Below, piece by piece: positions 26,390 through 38,502 of a stretch of DNA of 64,000 bases. Under the pieces are notes generated by a model. It had not been told where the DNA came from. It was given only the letters and a program-made list of their open reading frames with translations, and did not search any database. The stretch's first letter is position 1. Every line of letters begins with the position of its first letter. The position numbers were made by a program, and so were the translations under genes. Origin of the DNA: Selaginella tamariscina. Its lineage: Eukaryota; Streptophyta; Lycopodiopsida; Selaginellales; Selaginellaceae. The stretch spans positions 186,001 through 250,000 of the forward strand of contig PUQB01000177.1 in NCBI GenBank assembly GCA_003024785.1, written 5' to 3'.

Positions 26390-27154
26390 GGGTCGTTTTG
26401 TACCACACTTAACTTAAGTGGGCTTAAGTAAGGAAAAATGGATTCATACTCGCCCTTAAGTTGAAGAACCACTTACTTAACTTTTTTAAGAGTTTGATTA
26501 CTAAGGGCATTGAATTCGCAATAGCCCTTAACTTAAGAAACCATTTACTTAAGATTTTTTAAGGGTTTGACTATTAAGGGCAGTGATTTTACAATATTTC
26601 ATTATAATTACCCATATACAATATTATATATCATCTCACCATATTTTATATTTTTTATAATAAGTAAAATCACTTTAAATATTAATAAAATTAAGAATGC
26701 ACATATTATTTATCATGAATACTATAAATATATTTTAAAGTGGTTAAAATATTTATTATAAATTGAAAATTATTTAAAATATTTATTATAACTTGACATA
26801 ATAATGTTAAATTAAATGTAGATATGTTAAGTTCATTAAAATAATTAAGTTAATAATTTTAACTTAAATATAAATATAAAATATTTATATTAAAGGCAAT
26901 ATTCAGATTTATTGCCCTTAATATTTTCATTGTAAGTATTTTGTGAATCCATTGCCATTAGCACAATTTCTTAATTTAAATAAAAATTAAGGTTAATGAG
27001 TGCAAATCAATTGCCCTAAACCCAATCCCTTAATTCATATTAAGGGTTGGTACAAATCCAAAACCCTTAACTTTTCTTCTTAAGAGAGTTGGCAAATCAA
27101 ATGCACCCTTAACCATTGGTGTTAAGTTAAGTTAATTGTAATGCGAAACGACCC
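26390..27154. mobile_element. Tourist/PIF-Harbinger-like MITE with TTA target duplications
   Basis: Terminal inverted repeats begin GGGTCGTTT at the left end and, read on the other strand, GGGTCGTTT at the right end. They match at about 23 of 28 positions and share a TTAACTTAA segment. Both ends are directly flanked by TTA (26387-26389 and 27155-27157), the typical Harbinger target duplication. The 765-bp interior is AT-rich, has no transposase frame and is full of CCCTTAA/TTAAGGG subrepeats, many in inverted orientation, so a folded hairpin-like structure is likely. It lies in the gap between the divergent NAR1 and UBC genes. Confidence 0.75.
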
Positions 27155-27483
27155 TTAAATATCTAATAATTATGGTTGTTGTCAGCCTAGAAATCACGGA
27201 CCAAATTAAGTTTAAAATAGAGGTATGTGGCACACATATACAATGCCACCTGTCCACATATATATATATGTAATTTTAAAATGTTTTATATATTCTTCAT
27301 AAATCTTTTTAATATTTAAATAATTAACTAACCCTTGAGATGATATATATATATATAAGTTATAATAATAATAATAATGACTTTTAACTAATTTAAAATT
27401 AAACGCATTAAAAGTGCTTACGTGGCAAAATGAATATGTTTTAAGGATATTCTTTGGTACTCAGATTAGGGCAAAAAATCGCT

Positions 27484-27707
27484 ATGGCGGAGCGAGCATG
27501 TTTGAAGCGGCTACAAAGGGAATTCAAGGCGCTCTGCAAGGTAAGCTCTCAATCACGCTCTAATCACGACTAGTCTCAATATTCGAGCTGTATTAGACAC
27601 TATATACATATATATATACGTGCGGGTATGCAGGAACCTGTGCCCATGTTCTTGCAAGCCTTCTCCAGCGACATTCTTGAATGGCGTAAGTATATCCTTA
27701 ATTAGCT

Positions 27708-27744
<37 letters not shown>

Positions 27745-28860
27745 GTGCAGATTATGTTCTTGAGGGAAGTCCTGGAACACCATTCGAAGGTGGGCTTAGA
27801 ATTATAATTATATACTAATGTTTGGTTGTTAAATTCATATGTAGGAGGTTTTTATCATGGGAAACTTAAGTTTCCCCAGAATACCCGTACAAGCCACCTT
27901 CAATCAGTAAGCATATTGTGTGTGTGTGTGTGTGTTCGATAGTAAACTAGAGTTTGTTTTGCAGTATGATAACACCAAATGGTCGGTTTGCAACACAGAA
28001 GCTATGCATGTCAATGAGCGACTGTAAGTTTTATTTACTTGCTTTAGCTTATAAGATATAATATATGTATGTAGAATGCAACACACAATGTAGAGCTACA
28101 TAACTTTGTGAATAAAGCATATACAAACATAATGTTGTCTCTTGTATATAGTTATCATTTTACGTTGCAGTTCATCCAGAAACGTGGAATCCAATGTGGT
28201 CTGTGTCAAGGTAACACTTCGTACATACACATATACAGTCATACATATATATTATACTACATGCTACTTACACCACTTTTATGTTGTTGGTGCAGTATAC
28301 TTACGGGGTTGCTTTCGTTTATGGTAATATCTACTTATCAGTTATGATAACTCATTTTACACTGATGACAGATGGATAATTCTCCAACTACCGAAGCTTG
28401 ACAACAACTGCTGAAGAAAAAGACGCTTAGCTCGCGCCTCGCTTGAATTCAATTGCCAGAATAAGCAATACATACAAACATCTCTCTCTCTCTCTCAAAT
28501 ATATATACTATATATCTCAATAAGTCAACACGTGCTCTCCATTACTACATAGGCACTTGCATAAACCATGACTATGCGTGTGTGTGTGTGTTTTTAACAT
28601 ATAAATTGCATATATGTTAGTTAAGTGAAACAACAAACCGACATGCAGAAGAGCATATATTTCAAATATGTATATGCATATGCATGCGAGTACATATTAA
28701 CCATAACCTATGCATATGCACGTAACCGCTGTGTATGATGTGTGTGTGTTTGTAGATGATGCATGTATTCTTTAGCAGTCATATAGGTAATGTGCATATA
28801 CTTGTAGTTTTATATATATACTAGTGGTGATGTATATATGTACTTTTAAGTAGCTAGATT

Positions 28861-28895
<35 letters not shown>

Positions 28896-29167
28896 AACAA
28901 ATGTTAATGTACTAATATTTATTACAGTGCTACATTCAGGAAGATGTTTCCAGAGTACGTACAGAAGCAACTGAACTGCAGAAGAGGTTAAGTGAGGAGA
29001 AAACCGTACACCAGAGAGCTGACGTGGCTGAGAAAGGGAGTAAGGTGGCGAATGACGTGGCAAAGAGATACCAAGGTTTAAAGTTGCCAGGTTGGCTTAC
29101 CGCCTTCATGGTAATTTGTGCTGTGCAGCATCATGGCTTTGCCCCTCCTCTGGACCTAAAGGTTTAG
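27484..29167 (+). CDS. ER-anchored ubiquitin-conjugating enzyme E2 (UBC32/33/34, Ubc6/UBE2J2 class), 9 exons
   Basis: E2 enzyme of the non-canonical Ubc6 class, which transfers ubiquitin at the ER membrane in ER-associated degradation. Exons: 27484-27540, 27634-27685, 27751-27789, 27845-27906, 27965-28023, 28171-28210, 28296-28323, 28372 to about 28464, and 28928-29167. Hallmarks in order: MAERACLKRLQREFKALCKE start, YVLEGSPGTPFEGGFYHGKLKFP, the MITPNGRF segment, KLCMSMSD with the active-site Cys, HPETWNPMWSVSSILTGLLSFMMD, an acidic-basic linker, then a hydrophobic tail. One-base run-length changes lie near 27874-27877, 28393, 28417-28421 and 28973, probably also at the exon 4 donor near 27907; the exon 8 donor is not a clean GT. 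Similarity continues past each, so they look like missing bases rather than decay. The last residues of the tail anchor are uncertain because two frames are plausible. Upstream there is only a partial telo-like ATTAGGG (27464). Confidence 0.85.
27707..27741. repeat. (TA)n microsatellite in a UBC intron
   Basis: About 17 TA dinucleotides inside the 65-bp intron between exons 2 and 3 of the UBC gene, making up about half of that intron. Confidence 0.95.
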
Positions 29168-29251
29168 CTATTAACATACTTTGCTTGAGTTTTCATGCTT
29201 AACTAATGTTTGATAACACGTCTGGTGTGTCTACGCATATGAACGTGTTGT

Positions 29252-29282
<31 letters not shown>

Positions 29283-30049
29283 GGAGAGGGAGAGAATTAC
29301 AGTCGAACTTATATAATAAATGTTCATAATATGTAAAACTAATAATATGTGTGAAGTCTTAGATGATTAAACTGAATATGAAACGTTTTGCTATACATTT
29401 ATAATATTATTCTTGTTCACATGTTACAAAGGTAAAAGTAATATATATTATAATAATACATTTTAAAATATATTAGTGATAAACTTAAGTAAAAATAGAT
29501 TTAAATAAAAAAATTGCTGTTATAGATAAATTAAACATAATTGCAATGTATATTTAAAAATATATTGTTTTAAATTTTAAGACTGAAGGTTTGCATACTT
29601 AATGTTAATCTTATGTTTTTTCAATTAAATGAACTTTACAATTTTTATTAACATGTTTTTAATAATTATGAGTCAATCCTATTTATTTTTTTAAATAAAA
29701 AATACATTTTATTTTGAAAATGTAATTGTAGTGCTTGTTATACAGTACACATACACTTTGTGTGTATATAATATACACTTTATAGAACATTCAAAATAAT
29801 TATAATAATTAATACAAATTATTCTTGTTGTAGATCACAAATAAATTGCCTATTACACCATATATAAAAGTTATATTGTTTTTAGAAAATTAATTTTGTA
29901 AAGATCAATTTTTTAAGTTATTAATTACTTTTTTATAAGTTGATGCATTTCAATTAACATGTTTTTTTTTCTAATTAAAATTCATTTCTTACATGAATGT
30001 TCTTATATACATATATAATATAATATATATATTTTATATAACATTGTAA
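29168..30049. other. AT-rich gap with GT run and poly-G tract
   Basis: No gene seen. A GT run (29250-29266) passes directly into an uninterrupted run of about 18 G (29267-29284), followed by AGAGGGAGAGAG. The rest is AT-rich with no open frame of note. Confidence 0.7.
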
Positions 30050-31685
30050 GATCCATATGTACTGCTGCATGTTGAACATATTATTATTAGTGTAGTGGTT
30101 TTAATAGTCGTCGGATTGGTTTCAATCGCATTCTCTGTATATAAGGTAATACTGCTGCATGTGAACATATATTATTGAATATATTATTATAGTGTAGTGG
30201 GTTTTAATAGTCGTCGGATTGGTTTCAATTTGGACTACTTGCTCTTGTATATAAGGTAGGGTTCTTGAATTAATGGATATACACATTTTTATGTTTCGAG
30301 CTCTCACACTGGTGAAGATAAGGGGCACCTCTAGTTGTCCCTACGGAGTGCTTGGATTTGTGTCTTTTTTGCGATTTTTCTTTATCTTTTTAGATTTAGC
30401 ATTTCCATTGTCTGGATCTATTTCTTTCTTATAAATTTTATTTTTCTTCGACCATGATCCACAAGGAAATCTTTTATTTATAGAGCAGCTACTCATGCAA
30501 TTGTTGGAGCCATACGAATGCAACTGAACAATTACTCTTAGTTGATGTCATTATTCATAGCCCAGGTATTCCTCCTACTCCTGTTGCAAAACCCTCGTGT
30601 TCGGCCGGATTTCTTTCGCAGAAATCCTAGAGATGATGTGTACCATTGGTTTGACCATTTCACAGTGGTTGCCACATATCATTCATGGGATAGTGCTCAG
30701 TGTTTGCGCGAGTTTCCTACTTGTCTTCAAGGGACGGCGTTGTAATGGTACAATGGTCTGGACGTTGTAACCTCGTGAAGATTGGAATATTCTTCTAAAG
30801 ATTCTTCAAACGTGCATTTGGCATGCAAATGACTGTGACAATGCTTTTCAGCAGTTGCATCGTATTCGTCAGGAGCCATTTTGAGTCGGTGATGCAGTTT
30901 GGTGTTCACTTTTAGAGTCTTTGCTGCGTGCAGAACCTAACATGTCGGAACGCATCAAGTTAGGTATGTTGTGGCCAGCACTTCGTCAAGACATTCTGGG
31001 GCTTGTGCATGCACTAGCTCCAGTGACTCTTGACGATGCTTTGAGGCTGGCACAACGATATGAGTCATCACCTCTCCCACTTGCACCTTCACGTTCTCTC
31101 ATTCCACTTCATGTGGGGATGGATATGCTCCGATGGAGGTTGATGATGTTGCTACTCGTGTAGCAGCACAAGGTTGGGCCCATGGACGAGGAGGTGGGTG
31201 TGCAGTTCGTTGTTGGGCGTGTGATGAGGTTGGACACACGTATCGACGCTGTCAACAGGTTCCCAATTGGCGTCCCCCATTTCCGAGGTGGAGGCTTTGG
31301 CGTCAACAACGTCTGATTGCACCGCTACAGTAGAAGGTCCTAATGCGATGGATCTTCCGAGAAACAATGAATCGCATGAGTAGAGGGGGGTTCCTTGTGC
31401 GAATAAATTAGTGATCCCTCCATCTTTCTTTCGGGAGTATCATCAAGGGGTTCACTCGGCACCAGTTCATCTGATCTTCACTTTTCAAGCTCGACTTATG
31501 TCCTGTTTTCCTTTCAGTGTTAGTGGATATAGGTTCGAGTTTATCCTCTATCTCTTAGTCTGTTGTTACACGTTGCAGCCTTCATTTGCGTCGTGGTAGA
31601 ACTAATCTTCATTCTATACGGTAACGGACACACTCAGGTTTGTTCATGGGATGAAGTTGACATTGTTGTTCGTGTGGATGATCGT
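30050..31685 (+). mobile_element. Truncated Gypsy 5' fragment (LTR-like start, gag, start of protease)
   Basis: A plus-strand fossil. An LTR-like segment with a duplicated block containing TAGTCGTCGGATTGGTTTCA (30103-30126 and about 30212-30232), each copy followed by a TGTATATAAGGTA TATA-like box, precedes gag-like sequence (about 30570-31140). A zinc-knuckle region (CWACDEVGH) lies near 31215-31245 and protease-like sequence follows after 31410. The element is cut by the insertion of the chromovirus at 31686; a 32-bp continuation appears at 37858-37889. It has several frame breaks and is older than the element inserted in it. Confidence 0.6.
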
Positions 31686-32256
31686 TGTCAAGCCACGATT
31701 CAGGAACCAGGAAGAAGGAGTAGGATTCCAAGAACATGAAGGCTTGACTCAGGAACAGGACCAAGAGCAGGATGAACTAAGAATAAGACAGGAACAGGAC
31801 GGATCCAGGAGCAGGACAGGATCTGGATAGGATCTGGGAACAAGACAGGAAAGCACAGGACAGGATCCAGGAACAAGATAGGAACAGGACAGGATCCAGG
31901 AGCAAGACAAGAAGAGACAAGACAAGGAGCAAGACAAGAAAAGACAAGCAAGAATGATCGTAGAAGACTGGTGTTGATAGTAACTGATTGTACAACAATT
32001 AGGTCGGAGCTTTTATGCTCACAACTCCAAGCTAATCTGGTCATGAGTCTAATCTAGTCATGAGCTAAGAATAGTGTCCCTTATCCTCTAGGCATATCCT
32101 GTAGCATATCCTATATGGCATATCCTATAGGAATATCCTATAGGTATATCCTGTAGGAATATCCTGCAGGCATATCCTGTAACCCGTATCCTGTATCCTG
32201 AAATCCTGCATATGTATCCTGTATCCGGAATCCTGTATCTGTATCGGGTTGTGACA
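31686..32256 (-). repeat. 3' LTR of chromovirus A
   Basis: A 571-bp LTR, nearly identical to 37280-37857 and very similar to the LTRs of copy B. It is rich in AGGANCAGGA-like and ATCCTGTA-like short repeats: the left half carries GGATCCAGGAACAAGA units and the right half TATCCTGTAGG units. The outer end is TGTCAAGCC and the inner end GTGACA. Confidence 0.9.
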
Positions 32257-35200
32257 GCACCTCCTCCCTAAGGACGAGTTCCACGAGTCTTAGGACCTGG
32301 TTTAGCAGGATAATGCCGATGGAAGGCAGCAACTTTGGAAGAAGCATGGAGTAAGTTGGATGCAGGTTCCCAAGTGCGATCGGTAGGCAAATAACCTTTC
32401 CAATCCACCAAGTATTGAAGTTGGCGGCGATGAAGACGAGAATCAAGGATGGCTGCAACTTCGTACTCAGGTTCACCAGCAATGACCACAGGAGGGGGAG
32501 GAGAAGAAGCACGACCAGGAAGAGAAGAAGGATGATACGGCTCCAACAAGGAGGTGTGAAACACAGGATGAAGTTTCACCGTAGATGGTAACTCGAGTCG
32601 GAAAGCTACAGGATTAACCTCCGCCACAATCCTGTAAGGGCCCAATCGTTGAAAATCCAACTTAGAAGAAGGCCTGTTGGTGCGAATGTGTCGACGAAGA
32701 AGCCACACGAGATCGCCAATCTTGTATGCAGGTGCCGGTTGACGGTGAGCATCAGCATGATGCTTGTATCGTTCCTGTGCCTGCTGAAGATGAACCGGAG
32801 ATCATCCTGTACCTGACGAAGATGCTGGAGACGATCCTGTACTGCAGGAGCGGAAGAAGGAGAAGCAGGAGGAGCAAAGTCAAAACGTGGATGGTGGCCT
32901 GTAAGAGCAAAGAAAGGTGTCTGGCCTGTAGATGCGTGAATGGAGTTGTTGTAGGCAAACTCCGCCATAGGAAGAAGGTCCAACCAATTATCCTGTTGGT
33001 AACTGATGAAGCAGCGAAGATATTGCTCCAAGGTCTGAATTGTGCGTTCTGACTGCCCATCAGTTTGCGGGTGATATCCTGAAGAAAGATCCGCTTTAAC
33101 CTGTAACTCCGAGAAGCTCTCGCCAAAACTTGGACATGAATTGTGGACCTCGATCAAACAATGCTCTCAGGAAGACCATGATGTCGGAACACTTCACGGA
33201 TCACCAACTCAGCAGTTGTCTGACCTGTAGCTGTCTTGTTGCAGGGTAGGAAATGAGCCTGTTTGGTGAAACGGTCAACCACCACAAGAACTGCATCAAA
33301 TCCGCGAGAAGGAGGAAGATCTGTGAGGAAATCCATAGAAATGGATCTCCAAGGAGCAGAAGGAACAGGAAGAGGACGAAGAAGACCAAGGGTGCATGAC
33401 GAGGCATCTTCGACCTGTTGCAGGTGTCACAACTCCGTACAAACCTTTCCACAAAACCTCGCAACCCAGGCCACCAATAGTTGCGAGTCACCAACTCAAC
33501 TGTCTTGGCCACACCAAAATGTCCTGTAGCCGGGGTATCATGACAATCCTGTACCACACGAGTCCTGCAAACACCAACAGGAACGTACAGGAGACCTTCC
33601 CGGTACAGGAGTCCGTCCTGTATGGCAAACAGCGTTGTAGTCTGAACGGGAACTGGAGGAAGAGGGCTTGCAATGTCAGGACTAATGTGTGAGAACACAT
33701 TCCTTGCCAAGTCGTCTGTAGCCAACTGCGAACGGATGTCCTGTAAGTGTTGAATTGCTGGAGCCTGATGAACCTGTAGTGCCGCAAGCCGGAATCGATC
33801 AGGACCCAACAACACTTGTCTTTGACAGTCATATGCAGGATCGCCGGACCGGTGCAAGGTAAGAGCGCCTAGACAATGCGTCCGCCTTGCCATTCCGAAA
33901 ACCGGGCCTGTAGAATGACAATCAAAACGTGATAGGAACTCCGCCCACCTAGCCTGTCGTCGACTGAGAACTCGAGCCGTTTGAAAATACTCCAGGTTCT
34001 TGTGATCCGTAAGAACTTGTACAGGATGCGCAGCACCTTCCAGGAAATGCCGCCACTCCTCGAACGAATCCACAATGGCCTTGAGTTCCTTGTCATGAAT
34101 CTCGTAATTGATCTCCGCCGAAGGAACTTACGAGAGTGAAAAGCTACAGGATGAAGCAACTTGTCTTCTCCAACTTGTGATAGGACGGATCCTACTGCAA
34201 AATCGAGGCATCTGCTTCAACGAAGAAAGGACGAGAAGGATCAGGATGTGCTAAAATCGGAGCTGTCGTGAAGGTGTCCTTGAGTGTTGTGAATGCATGT
34301 TCCGCCTTGTCGGACCAAGAAAACCTCTGTGCGCTTGGTGAGTTCCGTGAGTGGAAGTACACGCTTGGAGAAGTCCTGTATGAACGCCTGTAGAAGTTTG
34401 CAAAGCCAAGGAAACATTGTACATCTCGTACAGACTTGGGCCTCTCCCACTCCACGATGGTCTTCACCTTGTGCATGTCCATGGAAACGCCAGCAGGAGA
34501 GACGATGTAGCCCAAGAACTCCACAGAATCCCTATCGAAAAAACACTTCTCCAACTTCGCATACAGGCCATGCTCGCGAAGCCGCTGTAGAACCAATCGT
34601 ACATGCTTGTCATGTGCCGCCTGGTCCTTGGAGAAAATCAAAATGTCGTCGAGGTAGATCACCACAAACTGGTCCAAGAAGTCACGAAAGATGTCGTTCA
34701 CCATGTGTTGGAACACTGGGGCATTGGTAAGGCCGAAAGGCATCACCGTGTACTCGAAGTGTCCATACCTTGTACGAAAGGCAGTCTTCCACTCATCGCC
34801 TGGACGAATCCGTACAAGGTTGTAGGCCCCTCGTAAGTCGATCTTCGTGAACACCTTTGCTCCTCGAGCCGATCGAGAAGTTCCGGGATCAATGGCAACG
34901 GGTACCGATTCCGATGGTGACTTGATTCAAACCCCTGTAGTCCACAACCAAACGTAACTCCCATCCTTCTTCTTGACAAAGAAGATAGGCGCTCCTGCAG
35001 GGGACTTTGAGTGACGAATGAAGCCGGATGCCAAGTTGTCCTCGATGTACTGACGAAGAACCTCCAACTCTGTGGGTGACAATGCATAAATCGGTCCGAA
35101 CGGTGGAGTCTTTCCTTCTGCAAGATCAATAGGACAGTCGTAGGACCTGTGAACAGGAAGAACTGCAGCCTTGTGCTTGTCAAAAACGTCCTAAAGGAGT

Positions 35201-37279
35201 GATACTTGGATGGTAGGGAAGAAGGAGGAGAAGAAAAGGAGAAGGAGAAGGAGATTGAAAAACAGGAGAGTCAGACACAGGAAAGGTAGAAGAGGACGTA
35301 GGAGTTACTTGAAAGGCAAAAAGGTGGAAAGGAGCAGGATCAGTGGCAAGTTCATGCATGGTAGTGGTAAGAACTCGGAGAGGAGAAGGAGGGAGCTGTG
35401 ACTGAAAAAGAGGAAGGATCTTGGGGGTGGAACAGAAGCAGAGTAAAAAAGAGGCAGGATTGAAAACCTGTGTGGATGTTGACGAGTGTACAGGATTGGA
35501 AGAATCCTGTACAGAAGTCCGTGGTTGCACAGGAGTGGGAAGCCTGTGAGTGTGCTGACGAACCAACAGGAGGTGGATCCTGTTGAGGAGGAACCTTCGA
35601 CACTGATACAGGATTGGAAGAACCCTGTACAGGAATCCGCAAACTTACAGGAGTGGAGAGCCTGCGGATGTGCTGAGGAACTGACATGAGGTGAATCCTG
35701 TCGAGGAGTCTTCAACACTTACAGGAACAGGCACGGTCAATCCTGTAGCTTGTACTGCCTCAGACACCAAGGATGTATCCTGCACGCAGGAAGGTACAGG
35801 ATTGATCCTGGCTGCTGGAGAGGAAAACGTGAGCGTCCTAGACCTCCAGTCGATCTGCGGATTTGCAACAACGAACCATGGCATGCCAAAAATGATGGGA
35901 GTCGACCGAGTCTTGATCAAGTTGAAGGAAATCGAACAGTTGAATGCGCCATGACTGCAAAGAGAGGTGTGGTAGCGTGGGTAACTGCGCCAGAAGCAAT
36001 CAAACGACCATCGGCCACCTCTACAGGAACTGCACGCTTCAACTTCACCACCGGAATGCCATGCTGAGCTGCAAAAGTGTCATCCATGAAACATGCATTT
36101 GCACCAGTGTCTAACAGGGCAAACTCCTTGAGCTCTCGATTATTGAGAATGTGTACAGGAAACTTGAGTGATGGAATGGTATGAGCAGCACCAATGGAGC
36201 CTGCACCTACGTCCAACTTCGCGGCTCCTAGACGAAGTGGACATTGAAGTTTTCCGACTGAACTTCAGCTTCGGCTTCACGCGTCTTGAACTTTCTGGCT
36301 TTATTAGGACATTCCGCCACCTTGTGTCCTGCTCACCACAATACAAGCATAGGTTCTCACCCCGACGACGTTGCTTCTCAGCAGTTGAAAGTGGGCCACG
36401 CTTGGATTTGTTAACCTCCATAGGAACTGCTCCAGAATAGGAACATGTGCTACGGCTACAGGATTGGCTGGCAGGAACTGCTGACGGATTTTTCTGACGG
36501 CGCTCGAACAAACGGTTGTCGCAGCGAACGGCCTGTTGCATGATCTCCGCTAACGTTTGAGCATCCGGTAAGTAAGAGAAGGTCCTTCACGTCATCCCTC
36601 AGCCCAAAACGGAAGTGTTCGATCAATGCAGTCTCGTCCCATGGAATGTTCGTGCACAATTGCTGAATTCGGATGCATAAACGGAAGCTGGTCTGGATCC
36701 TTGTGTGAGCCTCCGTAACTTTGTGCATGCAGAACGGTACTTATCGGGATCTCCAAAGCAGGCTTCAAAGGCAGCCACAAACCTTCAAATCTTCCATCAA
36801 TGGGTCGTCACGTCCAGCAAGGGGCAACCCAAGCCGTGGAGATCACTAGCAAGGATGCCAAAAGGCCAACCTTTTGTGCATCGTCGAGTAGCGGCGTGGT
36901 TGCATGCGGATCAAGAGCCGGATCTGATTCAGGAAACCTTGGAAATCGGTGCGATTGCCACTGAACTTTTCTGGCATGCTGATCTTCGGCTCCGAAGAAA
37001 AGTTCGATGGAAGGAAACCACGATGCCTGAGAGAGAGCCTGCGCAGCAGCCTTGGAGGATGCATCAGCAGCTGCATGCGCGCATTGGTGGAACCTTGCAG
37101 ATCTGTGACCACTTGGCGCAAAGTGGCCAGCGTGAAGCAACATTTGGTGCTCGCGTTGAAAGTGCTCAAAATCGGCCATGATCTATGAAGAGAAAAACAA
37201 AAAGAGGAAAAGAAGGAAGAAAACCAAGGAAAAAAAAAGTAACTAGGAATCGAGAGCTATGGAGCAGTTACTATCAAAC

Positions 37280-37857
37280 TGTCAAGCCACGATCCAGGAA
37301 CCAGGAAGAGTAGGATTCCAAGAACAGGAAGGCTTGACTCAGGAACAGGACCGAGAGCAGGACAGGAACTAGAATAAGATAGGAACAGGACGGATCCAGG
37401 AGCAGGACAGGATCAGATAGGATCCGGAAGACAGGAAAGCGCAGACAGGATCCAGGAACAAGATAGGAACAGGACAGGATCCAGGGCAAGACAAGAAGAG
37501 AACAAGAAACAAGGAGCAAGACAAGAACAAGACAAGCAAGAATGATCGTAAGACTGGTGTTGATAGTAACTGATTGTACAACAATTAGGTCGGAGCTTTT
37601 ATGCTCACAACTCCAAGCTAATCTGGTCATGAGTCTAATCTAGTCATGAGTCTAATCTAGTGAGCTAAGAATAGTGTCCCTTATCCTCTAGGCATATCCT
37701 GTAGCATATCCTATATGGCATATCCTATAGGAATATCCTATAGGTATATCCTGTAGGAATATCCTGCAGGCATATCCTGTAACCCGTATCCTGTATCTGA
37801 AATCCTGCATCCTGTATCCTGTATCCGGAATCCTGTATCCTGTATCAGGTTGTGACA
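37280..37857 (-). repeat. 5' LTR of chromovirus A
   Basis: A 578-bp LTR, partner of 31686-32256, with the same ends and internal short repeats. It is followed on the right by a 32-bp stretch (37858-37889) before the next element. Confidence 0.9.
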
Positions 37858-37889
37858 TCGTGAGCTTGAGCTTCAATCTTTGCAGGTGG

Positions 37890-38502
37890 TGTCAAGCCAC
37901 GATCCAAGAACCAGGAAGGGAGCAGGATTCCAAGAACAAGAAGGCTTGACTTAGGAGCAGGATGGAGAGCAAGACAGGAACTTAGGAACTCAGGAACAAG
38001 ACCAGGCGCAGGACAGGATCCAAGAGCAAGACAGGAACAGGATAAGATCCGGGAGCAAGACAGGAAGGCATAGGACAGGATCCAGGAACAAGACAAGAAT
38101 AGGACAGGATCCGGGAACAAGGAGCAGGACAGGATCCAGGAGCGAGACAAGGAAAGAATAAGAAGCAAGACAAGAACAGACAAGACAAGATTGATCGTAG
38201 TAAGACTGGTGTTGATATAACTGATTGTACAACAATTAGGTCGGAGCTTTTATGCTCACAACTCCAAGACTAATCTAGGCATGAGTGCTAAAAGTGGTTG
38301 TATGCATGCAAAGTGACTGCATGCATGCAGAGGCTAAGATGAGTCCACATGTCCCTTATCCTTAGGCATATCCTTAGGCATATCCTGTAGGAATATCCTG
38401 CAATCGTATCCTGTATCCGGAATCCTGTAGGAATATCCTGTAGGAAGATCCTGCAACCCATATCTGTATCCGGAATCTGTATCCTATATCGGGTCGTTGA
38501 CA
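37890..38502 (-). repeat. 3' LTR of chromovirus B
   Basis: A 613-bp LTR with TGTCAAGCC and TTGACA ends. It differs from the copy A LTRs by an extra segment containing AAAGTGGTTGTATGCATGC (about 38290-38350), which its partner at 43453-44057 shares in part (GTGGTTGCATGCATGC). This marks A and B as separate insertions from distinguishable parent copies. Confidence 0.88.

Larger units (their letters stand above)
31686..37857 (-). mobile_element. Chromovirus (Gypsy) copy A, both LTRs present
   Basis: A 6.2-kb Gypsy element in minus orientation. LTRs are 31686-32256 (3') and 37280-37857 (5'), starting TGTCAAGCCACGAT and ending GTGACA on the plus strand. A purine-rich tract (AGGGAGGAGG on the minus strand) adjoins the 3' LTR. 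In element order: gag with a CLYCGEQ zinc-knuckle block (about 37180-36300), protease with LLDTGANACF (about 36135), reverse transcriptase with YLDDILIFS (about 34650), RNase H (about 34160-33900), integrase with the HHCC region (about 33520-33400) and catalytic core, and a C-terminal chromodomain ending near 32270 (YLVDWKGYLPTDRTWEP). The chromodomain marks it as a chromovirus. Flanks share TCGT (ATCGT if the last LTR base is counted), consistent with a target duplication. It has roughly ten or more frame breaks but similar LTRs, so the insertion looks young. Confidence 0.92.

Noticed and set aside
21825-30000. Contamination or horizontal transfer of the AT-rich block
   Set aside because: Both genes have plant-type proteins and several introns of the same tiny size as the right-hand cluster; only composition differs, which is not sufficient evidence.
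31700-32044. Leu/Pro/Ser-rich open frames over LTRs (also 37274-38235 and 43455-43763)
   Set aside because: Generated by short repeats within chromovirus LTRs, present in several frames at once.
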